This document shows positions 34,507-46,950 of a stretch of DNA of 64,000 bases, in pieces. The notes under the pieces are model-generated. The model saw only the letters and a program-made list of their open reading frames with translations, did not search any database and had not been told where the DNA came from. Position 1 is the first letter of the stretch. Each line of letters starts with the position of its first letter. The translations under genes were made by a program, and so were the position numbers. Source of the DNA: Sinelater perroti (lineage: Eukaryota > Arthropoda > Insecta > Coleoptera > Elateridae); the NCBI GenBank assembly GCA_036346155.1, contig JARFIY010000341.1:8131001-8195000 (forward strand), written 5' to 3'.

Positions 34507-36240
34507 AAGACAAGGAGGTAGACTTAGCCCTGTTCATGGACATCAAGGAGCGTTTAATAATGTCTCTATTGACTCTTTAATCAAATCACTTGCCAATGGA
34601 TTGCAAAAACCACAAGAAAAGAACCATCATATCTACCCTAGACGAAACAACTATTGAAGTGAGAACAACAAGAGGCTGCCCCCAAGAAGGAGTTTTCTCT
34701 CCACTGTTGTGTGTTGTCCTTATGAATGCACTCTTTAACAATCTATCTGTAGAGAGCTTTCATTGCCTAGAATATGCAGATAATCTCGTAGTAGTCAGAG
34801 AAGGCGCTTTGCGGGTACTGTTGTAGAGAAATCGCAATCTGTCCTCAATATTACTAGCAAATGGTGCACAAAGGAAGGACTTCAAATTAGCCCCCACAAA
34901 ACTGTGACAGTTTTGTTTAACAAACAAAGAGTTTTAGAAGGGATAAAACCCTTTGTGTTGAATGGCATAAAACCCCTTTTCTCCAGAGGCTAAATATTTA
35001 GATTAATCTTCGACCAAAATCTCACATTTAATTGACATTTAGATATGATCACACAAAGGGCCAAAGTAACACTAGATACACAAGGCTATGTGGTAAGAGC
35101 TGAAGATTAAACTTCAGGATGACTCTATGGTTATACACAAGTCATAAGACCTATGATGATCTATGGCTCTGTGGCATAGTGGACGAAAACACTAAGGCAA
35201 AGGCGGAAAAGCTCCTCTGTGGCGTCCAAATGCATGCTTGCCTTAGCGTCATAGAAGCTGTGAAAACAGCAGTAACTGCTCCCCTAGAAGTGTTACTACC
35301 ACCACTTCACATATTGATTCAAGGAAAAGCACAGGCAACTTCCCACAGACTCATACAAGCACAAGCTACAATCGTCCCCATGTATGTAGAAAAGCATCAA
35401 AAACTGAGGGAGGAGTTGGAGGCGAAGAGACACTGGGAATGCCCACCGACAACTTAGTTCCCAGTTTGAATTTGGAAAAAAATTCAAATTTATAACACCA
35501 GATAGAGAAGACTGGGATGAAAGACTTTCAGTCTCCGCAGATTTTATCTGGTATACTAATGACTCCAAAACTGCATTAGACAGGATCAGAAATCTATGGT
35601 CCAAAAAAGAACATTAAGATTCCAATAATTCTTGGAAAATTTCCTACAGTGTCTTAGGGGGAAACTTTGGCTACAGAGTATTGTGCAAAGGAGATCAAAA
35701 GACTTAACATTAGTGGTAAGAGGAGTCTTCTTTTCGGGCAGCTAAGCAGCACTTAAAGCTCTAGCCACACCTGTGGTTAAGTCAAAGGTTGTTTGGGACT
35801 GTGTTCTGACAGAGATAGGAAAAGACAATTGCCTGATCCTTTCCTGGGTACCGGGACATAAGGCTTCAGGGATAACGAGACGGCAGATTTATTGGCCAAG
35901 AAAGGGTCAGAAACAAGACCCATCGGACTCAAATCCTACTGTGGCATTTCAAATAGCCATAAAAAACATCTATTAATAAATCGATACTCAATAAAACTCA
36001 AGAAAGGTGGAACGATACCAATCACTTGAGACAATCGAAGAAGTCACAAAAATTTAGAGCAGGCCTCCTACAACTAAGCAGACCTAAACTTAGGATCATA
36101 GTTGGCCTGCTGATAGGATTCTGTCGCCTTAAGAGGCATTTAAATCTCTTAACAGTAACAGGTAGCAGCCTGTGCAAACTTGTCAGGAAGAACATTTTGA
36201 AAGACGTAACATCTTCCTGCAGGATTCTGTAGAAGAATCG
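34507..36240 (+). pseudogene. I/LOA-group LINE: RT, RNase H and C-terminal zinc motif, decayed
   Basis: Same lineage as the minus-strand LINE at 23.1-25.3 kb. It starts at DLALFMDIKGAFNN-like sequence (about 34520-34560), then RGCPQEGVFSPLLCVVLMNA (about 34674-34730). The catalytic box is CLEYADNLVVV (YADN in place of YADD, 34773-34784). GVQMHACLSVIEAVKTAVTA and LLPPLHILIQGKAQATSHRL (about 35219-35350) match the conserved region before RNase H. RNase H is reduced to DCVLTEIGKD and ILSWVPGHKAS (about 35800-35870). The C-terminal domain reads FRAGLLQLSRPKLRIIVGLL (about 36055-36112). Frameshifts are many and the RT N-terminus is missing. It abuts the transposase relic at 34506 without a gap. 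Confidence 0.8.
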
Positions 36241-36429
36241 TTGAATCGTACTAATGAAGAGTTGGTTAAGTCCAAAAAATTGTCGAGAAATATATGTGTA
36301 GGTTAAAATTATGTTCTTCTTCGGAATAATAAGCTTCTAGGTCGATTTGTCATCTTCCCCAAAATAGCTTTTTTGTTTGATTAAATTAATTAGCCAGCAA
36401 TTCTGCTGCTTAAGTACAAATGTCACACA

Positions 36430-37400
36430 ACGTAAGTTTAATCGCAGCAATCTGTTAAGAGGCGCGACCTTATCCTCCTCCGCAGCACCAAAAACAAACG
36501 CTCGTTAAGCCACCCCTTACCCGACGCGGGCCCCAAATAACCGGAGCAGCGCGCGCCCGCTTTTTCAGCTACCGGGACCTGTCCCAAATTTACGGGCGGC
36601 GGCCGCGGGCATGCCACAAAAACGGCCCGTTGAGCAACGCGGGACGCGTCGCCGCGGCCTAATTATTTTCCCCGATACCTCATCTCGCAGCCTTTTAAAT
36701 ATAGTGACACCCCGTTTTGGGCGTCCGCGCCGAGCGGGTTCCGCGCGGCATGTTTTATTTATTGCGCCCGTCCTGAAATTTATTCATTCATGCAGCCGCG
36801 GTTGTCGCGGCCTGGCTGCCACTTTATTTTCCGCTCGTGTACGGGCAGTTTGTAGAGGTTAAGAGCAAGTTTACAGGCTGAAAATGGACGCGGCCGCCTG
36901 CAGGCTTGAGCGCGCCGACGGTCGCCCGCTCCGATTTTTCAGGCGGCGTGTCTATCTCGGCTTGTGGCCGTTTTTGCCCGTCTCTGACACTGTCGTGTTA
37001 TGTCTTTGTTTGAAAACAATGCTGCGCGTGGATGGATGTTCTGAAAGTACCTGAAAGTCTTGTTTGACTTGTTTTAGAAGGATTGACAGAGCAAAAAGTA
37101 GACGAGCAGTCCCAGAAATTTAATCATTGCTCTTCGTATACTTTATTTAAAACCAACAGATAAATTAAAGAACCTGTGGGACAGTGAATTTGCACACAAT
37201 GGCGATATAATAGCGGGATATATTTATCAGGGACCGAGGCCATGTGCTGCCAAAACTTTACTACTGAGAGGACCTGCTTCTAATCACTTCCATTCACAGC
37301 AGGCTGTATTTACACATGACTTGCGCGAATTCCACCAAGGACAGCGACGAAAATAGCAACCGTAGGATAAACGGCACAACGGCCCGATAAAAATGATAAC
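36430..37400. other. GC-rich CpG-retaining island E, candidate conserved non-coding element
   Basis: Strongly GC-rich core at 36470-36980, with NotI-type GCGGCCGC words and very many CG dinucleotides. It contains GCCTAATTATTTTCC (about 36657) and CATGTTTTATTTATTGCGCC (36749-36768). A less extreme but still complex part (37180-37400) includes AGGATAAACGG and CCGATAAAAATGATAAC, GATA/Cad-like words. Frames of up to 83 codons have no recognisable protein. No transposon motifs. A regulatory role is an inference; an untranslated first exon and promoter of a host gene is the main alternative. Confidence 0.45.
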
Positions 37401-37749
37401 CCGTTGCCACAGTGCTTGCACAAGCTTCGTTTTCTACGGAGGAGAAACGAAACTCCTCAAGGTGTTGCATTTCGATATTATGCTAATTAACTGCGATATC
37501 ATCTTAACCTGTTTTAAAGCTTTAAAGTTTTCGCTATATTTAACGATAACTGAGTATGTCCACATTTCTCACGAAGTATGACTCATACATATTGCACGTA
37601 AAAAATTAAACTGAAAATTATTATTAAGATATTGGAACTGGCTTTGGTACTTCTCAGTTGAATATTATAAGACCATATGAGGTTGGACATTGCCTTATAA
37701 ACACGTAGCATGTTGGTAAAAGATAATTTAGATTTTATTCCCAATATCC
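37401..37749. other. AT-rich spacer
   Basis: Nothing recognised. Confidence 0.5.
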
Positions 37750-39960
37750 AATAAACTTTTTTTTAATTTTTCACAAAGTTGTATTCGCTTCTTCCAAAAG
37801 AGGAATCCTTCATGTCAGATTCTTATCTGGCTGTATTGTACCTTCCGTACCTATGCTGACGGTATATTGTTCATATATACCCTTGCGTTTAGCAAAGGTT
37901 ATGTAAACCGATTTAGTTTTGCACGACATTTTTTGGTTCACTGCACAACTCTGTCTAGACTCTGTCGTAAGTAATGTAGTCCTGTCACTGGGTCACTATG
38001 AGTTATCATAATTTTGTCATCAGCAAAGGGAATGTTGATTTGAGAACATATCAGATGCATAGATAACGTATAGCAGCGCTATAGAATGGTATTCTACATA
38101 ATTCTAGAACTTATTGGACGAAGGGCTACACTTGAGCACAAAACAAAGTATTGAGAGAATGTGTATCCACTCCTATAGCATTCCAAGTAAAGTTCATTGT
38201 ACTGTTTGAAAGCTTAAAAACTGTGGTTTCAAATGATACCACTTTTCTGACAAGTTATGCGTCTAAGAACATGTGTAACACAAAAGAGTTGAAAAGAAAA
38301 ATGTGATTATAAAAGAAAAAAACCAAAATCCTCAGTTGAAATTAATCTAACAATTTTTCAATAAATGGTATTGCTACATTTACTTCTAATTGCACTTTCC
38401 AAGCGATTACGCATGGATCGGATGACTTTTTCTATGCTGTCTTGCTTTCCACTCTTCAATCAACGCCGCCCTCAGTTCCATCACGCTCCCTGGTACAAGA
38501 TTTCTGGCCCGGACTCTTCGTTTAAGCTTAAGACTCATCTCAAACATGCTCAATGGGATTCAAGTTTGGGCTACACGGAAGCCAGTCCATTTTCGGTATA
38601 CCGACGTCAGCCAGGTTTTTCGTGCATTAGCATGAAGACCTTAGCAACAAATCCCACAAGCGAAATATGTTCCTCTAGAATGCCCCTGATGTAAGAGTAC
38701 GCTTCCTCCAATGACCAAGGTCCCAATGGAGATGTTCGCGAGCAAATTCCAGTCGCCTTTGCTTTTAAACTGCAGTCAGCTTGAAACCCGTAGTTGCCTT
38801 TTTAGGGGCCAGGTTGGTCTTCTTCTCAGTGTCCAAGTTCCGGCGACCACACCTCTAACCACACTCAGCTCTTGCTTGAGGTCAACGCCAGTCATATGTC
38901 GATTTCTGAGGGATACTGAGACGAGAAATCGATTGTCTTTCTTCGGTGTCATGCGCCTACGGCCGGCTCCTTGCCGGGCGAACGTAGCCACTGGTTTTCC
39001 GGTACCGACGCCACACTCTCGACGCAGCCGATTGATTCAGATTTAGTATATTTGCCACAGCCCTCTCTCAACAATGCAATTGCCTTGTCGAAGACCAGAC
39101 TACCTTCGAGAAAACCCCACCTATATTTTTTTCTTGAAAGGCTTGATTTATATGAACTTCCTGTATAGTCGAATGACATTTTCTAAAGCCAAATTGTTGA
39201 TATGGAGTAACAACTTTTTCTTCTATAATTAACATAATTCTTTTTATAAGTAGTTCGCCTAAGGTGAGCAATAAAGTAATTGGTCTGTAGAAGTTTACTT
39301 CGAACGAACCTTGGAAAGCATAATGATCTGAGTAACCTTCATTGCATTGGAAGATAACTTTAAGCGGTATTTCTTTAATTTGCTGATCTATGATTAACTT
39401 CTTTTACAGTAAAGCGTTTCATATGCGAAGTGAGCTGGAGAGGTTCTTTTAGAGGGTTTATACTAATCCGTGATGGAATTCGTTTCTTAGGTGTTATGCG
39501 AAGAGTTCACTTTTATCAAGCGTACGATCCATTGTTGTTGTTGATATTTTACATTTCTAGCCTTCTATGGCACACATATTGGCAAGGTATTCATAAAGCT
39601 CTCATTTTTAACTAACAAATAATGACATCATCGCCTCCGAAGAATATTTTGTATTTTTCCAAAATTTTCCTATAGTCTTGCTTTAGTGGACCATGTTCTT
39701 GCCTTCTCTTATTTGAGATTTTAGATGTTGCTTCCCAGGTTACATCTTGCACCATTTTAGCAAATTTTTGAATGGCCATTTCAATTCTCTGGGGTGTGTT
39801 TGTAGAGGTGTTTGTGTTTTAAGTTAGGAATGAATGACGTGCAGTTACAATCACAGGGGTAGTAATATTTTGAGATAATTTTTACCAAATTCCCTCTGTT
39901 ACACAGAAGTCAAGTAGGTCTAGAATCTATCTATACCTGAAATGGAAAAAATTTCAGAAA
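37750..39960 (-). pseudogene. Jockey-clade LINE split by a Tc1 element
   Basis: Read on the minus strand from high coordinate: DFCVTEGIW and TPVIVT (about 39935-39860, end of endonuclease), TPQRIEMAIQKFAKMVQDVT (about 39810-39750, linker), a YRPIT-like piece near 39290, LLIKRIMLIIEEK, QFGFRKCHSTIQEVH (about 39200-39150), and a KKYRWGFLEGSLVFDKA palm motif near 39130-39090. The homology then breaks. It resumes beyond the Tc1 insertion with ALLYVIYASDM (about 38090-38055), PFADDKIMITHSDPVTGL (FADD at 38027-38016) and LRQSLDRVVQ followed by TKKCRAKLN (about 37970-37920). The two halves are in correct order and strand, which shows one LINE interrupted by a later insertion. Frameshifts throughout; a segment between about 39300 and 39600 is unclear. 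Confidence 0.8.
38345..39110 (-). pseudogene. Tc1-like transposase inserted in the Jockey LINE
   Basis: Fairly complete Tc1-type transposase in several frames. From high coordinate: AIALLREG and SRVWRRYRKTSG-like pieces (about 39085-39000), KDNRFLVSVSLRNRHMTGVD and VVAGTWTLRRR (about 38945-38830, paired DNA-binding domain), RRLEFAREHLHWDLGHW (about 38760-38710), RGILEEHISLVGFVAKVFML (about 38690-38630), VGIPKMDWLPCSPNLNPIEH (about 38605-38550, with the conserved SPDLNPIE block), and RNLVPGSVMELRAALIEEW. A C-terminal MRNRLESAIR ends near 38345. The part that carries the first catalytic Asp is mostly missing, so it is deleted as well as frameshifted. Terminal repeats were not identified. Confidence 0.82.
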
Positions 39961-41409
39961 TATTTTTAGGTAATAGAAAAAACCTTAGGTTCTTTAAAAA
40001 GCATAAGCATATAACTACTATAGATGGTGTGCTTGGAAAAATTCCCAAAATGCCACTATTACCGTAATATTATGTAATTATAGTTTGTAGTAGCATCTCA
40101 CGATTTCCACCAACATCTAAAAAGTAATCATCCGTATGCTTGGTAGAGCACGCACCGCTTGAACACCATTGAATGTCTAATCAGAGAAACAGGCCGTTAC
40201 AGTTACTCAGCGCTGTCGCTTTGGGAATGTCTGATCAGTACTAAGAAGTCTTACATTTCAATTTAACTGCAATTTTTTTCAGAAACTTAACGACGCTTGT
40301 TCGTGACATCACCCTAAATATGTCAAAGTACAGGGCAGGGTATCGTTGGAAACATACGTACCTTTTTGAGGAGCAAAGAGGTGCAGGTAAAGTGACTAAC
40401 AGCTGTTATGCCAAAAAATGACACACTTTTTAGAGTTTAGATCAGATATGGGGTTCTAATAATATCCACAGTAAAAAATAACCTACGTATTTATGATTGT
40501 TTTCTAACGCAACAAAATGATCAGAAGCATAACAAGATTTTAAAGCGAAGCTTCTCAAATGGTAACTGTTGTAGTTTGGTACATTTTGACTAACACATTG
40601 ACTGTTAATCTTCAAAACGTTTCCCTTGTATAGTTTATTCATCTTTAAGTGCATTTCTAGTTTTATCGATCAATTCTTAATTCATACTCTTACTTTGGTA
40701 CGATTTATTGTCTCTAACTGCCAGATCTTCCAGATCGTACCTAATAGTATAATCCTGGTAGAGATGTAAAAAAATGGCGACTTGAAAATATTTGCACAAT
40801 TTTGCATAATTTGAATTCTTTTATAAATTTAGTTTGCAAGCTTCACAAACTTTCATCATATGAGCTTTTGGAGAGGTTCTGCCACACTTTAATTTCTTCC
40901 AACGGAAAGTTTGTAAGTACCGCAACACAAAAATTGGCTCATTTCTTTTTAAATAATTATTGCGCTAATTCTACAATTATGTGCAATGTGCAACTAAAAA
41001 TAACACCAAAAAGCTGATTGTTTTAACGGTAGACACATTTAAAATTGCCAAAACTATTGCTAATGATTTTAGTAAAGAAATCTAAAAACTTTTTTTTGTT
41101 TTGATATTACACTTTAAGTTACACAGCAAATATTGACAAATCCTTCAACTGTGTTACTGTAAAGAAAGAAATATTAAAACGATGTTATTTAATTATATTT
41201 TACTTGGATTTCACAGCATATACTATCAAAATCTCTTCCGTTTCAATAAAAACTTTTTTTAATTAACGTTATTCAGCAATGCATTGTTTTTCTTCTTTTA
41301 ATGTAATTATATAAATGCATATGTAGGGGGAAATATCTAAAACAGTTGATTTTTTCAAAAATCGTCTAATTTTACTTGATTTATTTAACAAAAACAAAAC
41401 TGTAGCGCA
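39961..41409. other. AT-rich spacer
   Basis: No coding motif. A 71-codon frame at 40802-41017 is unremarkable. Confidence 0.45.
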
Positions 41410-41660
41410 CTGAAAGAGTTAAGGGTATCATGGTCTCTCTTTTAAATGGTAACGGTAAAGATTTATCATTCCGCGTGAAAATATGGCCCTTGAACTGAGA
41501 GGTTAAGGCTCTTATATGTTCGCATAATCTTTAGTACGGAGCCATGTGACAAAGAACGTGTCGTAGACTACCGCATTATTTCCTATTGTTCCTGGGTCCG
41601 TCCGCAACACAAAAGAGTACATCAAAAACCAACCAAGATTCGAGAAAACTGTAAATCAGT
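41410..41660 (+). repeat. R1/LOA-like LINE 3' end fragment
   Basis: Shares GAACTGAGAGGTTAAGG (41492-41508) and surrounding bases with the 3' parts of the R1-like relics at 50876-50892 and near 63626. CCTGGGTCCGTCCGCA (about 41599) is shared with the copy at about 63697. No protein part survives here. A mariner lies immediately downstream. Confidence 0.55.
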
Positions 41661-41661
41661 A

Positions 41662-42325
41662 ACGAGGTGTGGCAGAAAAGTAATGAGACTGATTTTTTAT
41701 TTACCAAAGTTTTTATTTTTTTTCAAACATTAATGTTATCACCTTCAAAGTAGTTCCCTTGGGCAGCTACACACCGATCGAGACGTTGTTCCCACTTTTG
41801 GTAGCAGCGCTGGAAGTCTTCAACCGGTATGGTCTTCACCATTTCCGTTACACAGTTCAAATTTAATTGTTCACTCACCATTCTTAATGTTAAACGACGG
41901 TCTGATCTCACAAGAGTGTTCACACATTCGATGTTTTCGTCAGCTTTCGAAGTTGAAGGCCTTCCTGAACGGTGTTCATCTTCAACGTGTTCTCTGCCTT
42001 CCAAAAATGATTTGTGCCAGCGAAAAACTTGAGCTCGGGATAAAGAATGTTCCCCATAGACCTGTTTTACGTAACTTTTTAAACGTCACACTTGCCGATT
42101 CTCCAAGCTTAACACAAAATTTAATTGCACAACGTTGCTCCAAATTCCGCTGTTCCATTTTGCGTGACGTACAACCAAAATACAACTTCACTAATAGCAG
42201 TCACAAAAATCACGTAGTTAACGGAACGAACTCTCACTGAGCTATGGGAGGGTATTTATACACGTGCTCTATCAAGGACAATAGCGTAGCGTTGCCAGAT
42301 CGCTTGCAGTGTTGCCACACCTCGT
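41662..42325 (-). mobile_element. Internally deleted mariner with short terminal inverted repeats
   Basis: Left end ACGAGGTGTGGCA (41662-41674) is repeated inverted at the right end (reverse complement of 42325-42313). Only about 13 bp are clearly paired. Flanks are TA-like. At about 664 bp it is roughly half the normal mariner length. The transposase remnant runs on the minus strand. Confidence 0.85.
41723..42158 (-). pseudogene. mariner transposase, central domain deleted
   Basis: Begins MEQRNLEQRCAIKFCVKLGE at 42158 and goes on with SASVTFKKLRKT. After a frameshift it continues as GREHVEDEHRSGRPSTSKAD and RLTLRMVSEQLNLNCVTE (DNA-binding half). It then jumps to MVKTIPVEDFQRCYQKWEQR and CVAAQGNYFEGDNI, the C-terminus, with a stop at 41723. 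The whole catalytic core with all three acidic residues is missing. The reading frame on either side of the deletion is intact, which suggests the deletion is the oldest damage. Confidence 0.88.
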
Positions 42326-43190
42326 AATGACTCTAATGATAAAATTTTTTTATTTTATTAATATCTTGAGACTGGCCATTCGTTCTTCCATTAATGACAA
42401 AAAAATATACAGACAAATTATAATCATGAGATAATGTTTAGCTATCATGTAAATTGATGTAAATATCAAAATTATAAGATAATTTTACTTTACACTACCA
42501 TAAGAAAATTAGATTTTCAGAACCACTGAACTTAACTGACTCTACCAAGTCCAATAGAAGCTAATTCTTGATTTCGATGTTTAAAAACTTAGTGACCAAA
42601 ATCAAATGCATACAAAATTAAACTCCATAACTTATTTGACATAAAAAATTGTTAGTTGTCAAAGTTCCTACTAAAAGTTCCAAAAAAACTTCTTATAATG
42701 AGCTTTAGAACTTAGATATATGCTATTGATAATGGTAAAACGCTTTTTTGGGTGCCCAGAGGACCAATGGGTTTAATAAAAGTAACATTGAGGGGGATGG
42801 GATCAATTACACAGTTACAAAAATTCTGACAATAGAAAATATAATGTTTTGCCCCTGGAAGTAAAATATTTTTTACTATGGAGAATCTTCAACGGTGGTA
42901 CTGCGTTAATGCATAGAAAAATTATTAATTCTGAAGGCGTACCCCTTCTTCTTCAATATAATTTTCTTTTTTAAAATACAAAATGGAATAAAGTTTTTAG
43001 GTGATTAGAAATATGATTTCTCTTAAACGTGCTAAGGCTAATTTTTAGATAATTCATGCAGTTGTAAGCTTAGTTTTAAGCAAAGAGTAAAACTTGTGTA
43101 ATGTGCTTAGAAAACATTGAGTAACTAAAATTGCGTATTGTTGACATTTCAACGTCAAAACTGTACAATAGACTTTCAGTTTTGATTTTC
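42326..43190. other. AT-rich spacer
   Basis: Nothing recognised. Confidence 0.5.
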
Positions 43191-43194
43191 TTTA

Positions 43195-43520
43195 TTCTAA
43201 TAGACAACAAATCTAACACTCAACAGGTAGAAGAATATCGAAGAAAGTCAAACTCTAAGACGATCTAGACAATTGGAGTTACCACGAATATTATTACAGC
43301 ACACTTTAAGGTGCTTTCCCAAATATTTTAATTATGGGGAATGAATAAATTACAAACTTTGTTGCAATTTATAAATATAAGCTACATCCCATGAAAAGTA
43401 GAGTTCATGAGCCATAGTCTTTCAGTTCAAACAGATGTGGTTCTAACAAGATAGAGCCTGCCCAGCACGACGAACAATGACACTGTTCAGGTAGATTATT
43501 TTTAGGAGAGGGGCAGTTAT
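43195..43520 (+). pseudogene. IS630/Tc1-mariner transposase (DUF4817-like family), two fragments
   Basis: A helix-turn-helix-like LRRSRQLELPRILLQHTLRC (from about 43255) is followed about 120 bp later by QMWF, a stop, then QDRACPARRTMTLFR (43431-43485), the block with the second catalytic Asp. The stretch between them in a complete member would be about 130 residues, so most of it is deleted. Heavily decayed. Confidence 0.55.
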
Positions 43521-44944
43521 TTTTGAAATGAAAACTTGTTCAACTTGATCACAGTCGGTTCTTCTCCAGGTTAGTCTCCTCCGCTGATATTTTTGAAATT
43601 GAAAAACAAAGATAAAAAATACAAATTAATAATGAATGCTTATGGAACACATTTTGTAAAGTGAAATATGTATGTATATATAGAGTTTTACAACAAAATT
43701 CAAAAAAGTAGAACATTCCAGAAGTATGAGAGAGAGAATACGTAGGTTTAGAAGAACTGAAAGTATATTAGGGTAATTGCCTGGTTATAGAAGTACTGTC
43801 CAAAGCCAGTCATGTTTACCATATAAATTAAGTTATAGTAAAAGTAAGAGAGACACGGTCACAGGAAAAAATCAGCACGACATCCCAGTGATTGGAGCTT
43901 ATAGGACACGATGGAGCTGCTTGTGTTTGAAGATTGTCTCTGAAAAAGTTTTAAAGATAATTAACGGTACTAATTATGGTGTCGATTGTTAGAGCTTGAA
44001 ATAGAATGTCGAAAGTCATATTATATATACAACGGGGCATCAATGCCTTATGCCTAATGAAAAGAGCGGTAATCGATATTGCTAACTCATTCCCAGAGAG
44101 CGATAACGGCAACAAATGTATCTTCATTTCCAAGGCGGCCAAAGAATAGACGATATAGATTTAAATAGGTTTTCAATTGATCCATTCTATAATTGGAAGT
44201 CTATTCAAGATCGCAATTTCAAAGGGAGATTGCTGAAAATCAACATCCAAAGGTAATAGGCATCAGAAGATGCAAAGTGTCTGAAATTTAGTTGTGCTTA
44301 ACTGAAGAGACATATATACATATAGGCTGATGACGTTTTATGTCCCGGCTAGTGCATTGGTCTTCGCGTGGACAGGATACAGGATCTATTTTTGAGAAGT
44401 TTGCTCGTCTCCTGTAATAGGTGACAAAGCCCGAGTTGTCTAGTCAATATGCAGAATTCTGCCTTATCTTTAAGCTGCAAGGAAACATATAAATCCAAGA
44501 AAAATTTTATTTCTCTTTCAACCTTTTCACAGGTGCTAAACATAATTAATTGTTTGATTTTAAAGGTCTCAGACCAGTTAGCTTTCTGATCGCAACACAC
44601 TCATATTCAAGTTGGTTAAGAGAGAGGCCACTATCATTTTCCAGAATATTTTTCCACCGTGAAGCTTCTAAAATTGCGTTGTGTTAATTTTTGTACTAAA
44701 GTTTTTTCCAACTGTCACTATTTCCATATTCTTCGCCCAGTACCTCTATTTTTGTTGTTTTTTATAGTCTTTAATTCTTGTAATATCAAACATATAAACT
44801 TTCATAAGCTCCAAAACTCTACCACTGAGATTTTCTTAATTTCTTACGGAAATGCATGTTTTGTTGAAGGAGAGTTCACTGTATTTTGATTTATATTTTT
44901 TATAGTTCCGTTTTTTTTATTTTCTTCTAACATTAAAACGTCTT
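43521..44944. other. AT-rich spacer
   Basis: Two frames of 71 and 83 codons (43777-43992 plus, 44349-44600 minus) match nothing I know. Confidence 0.4.
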
Positions 44945-45800
44945 TTACCTATACTTTCTATTACATAATACATGGTGTTTATTTTTTAAATTATCCATAA
45001 CTTTATTATAAACGCCCGAAGGTCTTCCCGTATGTTTTCTTTCAGTTCGTCGGTTGTATTCCATTTGGTTAAGATACCACCACAGGAAAACCCCAGGAGC
45101 AATTAAATCTGGTGATTTGGGGGTCAAATCGCAACACCTAAGCGAAAGAGTAAACGTTTGAAAACATTATTCCTAGCATTTTCATGTCCCTATCACACCA
45201 TCTTCTTGAAACCACATGTTTTTGAAGTTCTTGGGTTTGAGGGATCAAAACGTTCTTTGTCACATTACAATAATAGCAACAGAATTTTCTGCTGCATTCT
45301 TAAAAAGAAGCATTATGTTCAATTACAACTCTAAAATAAATGCCATACCAATTTGTGACCCAACGTGGATGTAACGGTTGTTCGTGGTTAAGATGAGGGT
45401 TTTCGTCCCCCTACGTACGGCGGTTATGTTTAACATTCTTAAATAAGTCAAAATGAGCCTACTCATTGCTCATTAAGAGCTTTTAAATCCATTATTGTAT
45501 TCAAGCTAAACTCCTTGAGTCAACTGAATCTGGTATTGCTTTAGGTCAAAGTATTTGTTTAATATAGTTTGCAAAGATGTTCGGCGAATTCTTGAGAACG
45601 TGATAAAGATATTGGGATCCTTTTGGACACTCTGTCAAACCCTTTCAGAGCTTGAAATATCTTCCACATTGCTGGTTTCTTCAAACTTTTTCAACATTTG
45701 ACGAACCGTTACGATCAAAATATTGCCTTAATTTTCATGCAGTAGTAATAATTGATAAATTACTTTGTTAAACGTTTGGAGTAAAGAGTCTGAAGACGCT
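44945..45800 (-). pseudogene. IS630/Tc1-mariner transposase (DUF4817-like family), decayed
   Basis: Minus-strand relic covering most of a transposase. MLKKFEETSNVEDISSSERV and a RIRRTSLQTILNKYFDLKQY segment (about 45700-45540) form the helix-turn-helix part. NPHLNHEQPLHPRWVTNWYG (about 45410-45345) matches the strand after the first catalytic Asp, and a degraded QDG block lies near 45210. SPDLIAPGVFLWWYLN (about 45115-45070) carries the third acidic region, and NKVMDNLK is at the C-terminus. Numerous stops and frameshifts. Family assignment rests on block order shared with the relics at 2.4, 3.8 and 33.7 kb. Confidence 0.72.
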
Positions 45801-46219
45801 CGATGATTAATTTGTCAAATTTAGAATGGCGGGAAATGAAAACCAGTCAATTAAATTGCCCACCTTTACATATACATCAAATAAAGGTTTCCATAAAATG
45901 CATAACAGGGCTATTATGTAAAATATGAACTTTTAAATTCCCCTTAATCAATACCTCTATTTAAATACTTGTCGACTAGTATCGGCTTGCATAAATATAT
46001 AAAAATTACGATAAGTGGTATTTTCCTGTCAACATAAAGATTAGGTTTTTAAATCAATGAACCTTTGGGTAAATTTAAGAAAGAGGAAGATTAGGAATTG
46101 GAATTGGCCTTAATCATTAAGTATTGCTGAGGAAGCTCTTAGTGAATGTCCATAAAACCAGCACCACATAAAGGGTCGTCGACGTAAACTCAAAAAATTA
46201 ATATTCAAAAAAATTAAAT
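45801..46219. other. AT-rich spacer
   Basis: Nothing recognised. Confidence 0.5.
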
Positions 46220-46950
46220 TTATTTGCAATTAAAGTGAGAGCAGTGAGAATCATATTCAATGTAGTCGGGACCTAAACGTGTTGCAGGACAAACAACTTC
46301 TTCCTTGTCTGTATGTGTCATTAACTCCATGATGGAGGTTCTTAAGGTATTCTTGGTATTATAATGCTTCTCACTGACCTTCGACCACACCCCATACGTA
46401 GTAATCAAGGAGATTGCAGTTGTAGCTGAAAGGTGGCTACAAGTCGGGAGACCAGTGGTAATACAAATTGCTATATAGCCATGCCTGGGTCTTCTTTGTC
46501 TTGTGGGCGAAAGCGGAGCCTTGCCGGAACAGTAATTTCACCCAACGACCACCTCCTCTTTTCTAAGACTCAACAACTGTCGCCAGCACGGTGTTATATC
46601 GACGGAACTCTTCAAGCCTTCTTCGAAGAAGTGGAGCACCATAACATCCCTTTTGGTAAACGGTCATTTTGACGATTTGTTAAGTTCTTTTCGTCGGAAA
46701 ATAATGTAAAGCAGCCAACGCTGTCGATTGAGATGTCGTTCAGCAGTATTTGGGACTTTAACTTTCTGCCATCTAGTTTTTCTCAGACAACAGCTGGCGG
46801 TTCCTCAATACAAAAGACTTGTAATGCAGGTTGTCGTGCACTGCTAAAATGACTGTCCAGCTCGCCAACTCATTTCTTTTGTCAGGTCAGTCTTGCTCCG
46901 CCCAGGACTCGATCTTCTCTTTTAATTCGAGAACGAATTATGTGTAATAA
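46220..46950 (-). pseudogene. Tc1/mariner-superfamily transposase, decayed
   Basis: Minus-strand relic of a different branch from its neighbour. LHYKSFVLRNRQLLSEK (about 46840-46790) follows the DNA-binding region, and GCFTLFSDEKNLTNR-like sequence (about 46720-46680) carries the first catalytic Asp. FFEEGL and NTVLATVVES are near 46640-46570. KTQAWLYSNL (about 46495-46463) follows the second Asp block. NLLDYYVWGVVEG (about 46415-46375) is the third block, and NTKNTLRTSIMELM is at the C-terminus near 46340. Frameshifts are frequent. The block order resembles the relic at 0.15-0.9 kb. Confidence 0.72.
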
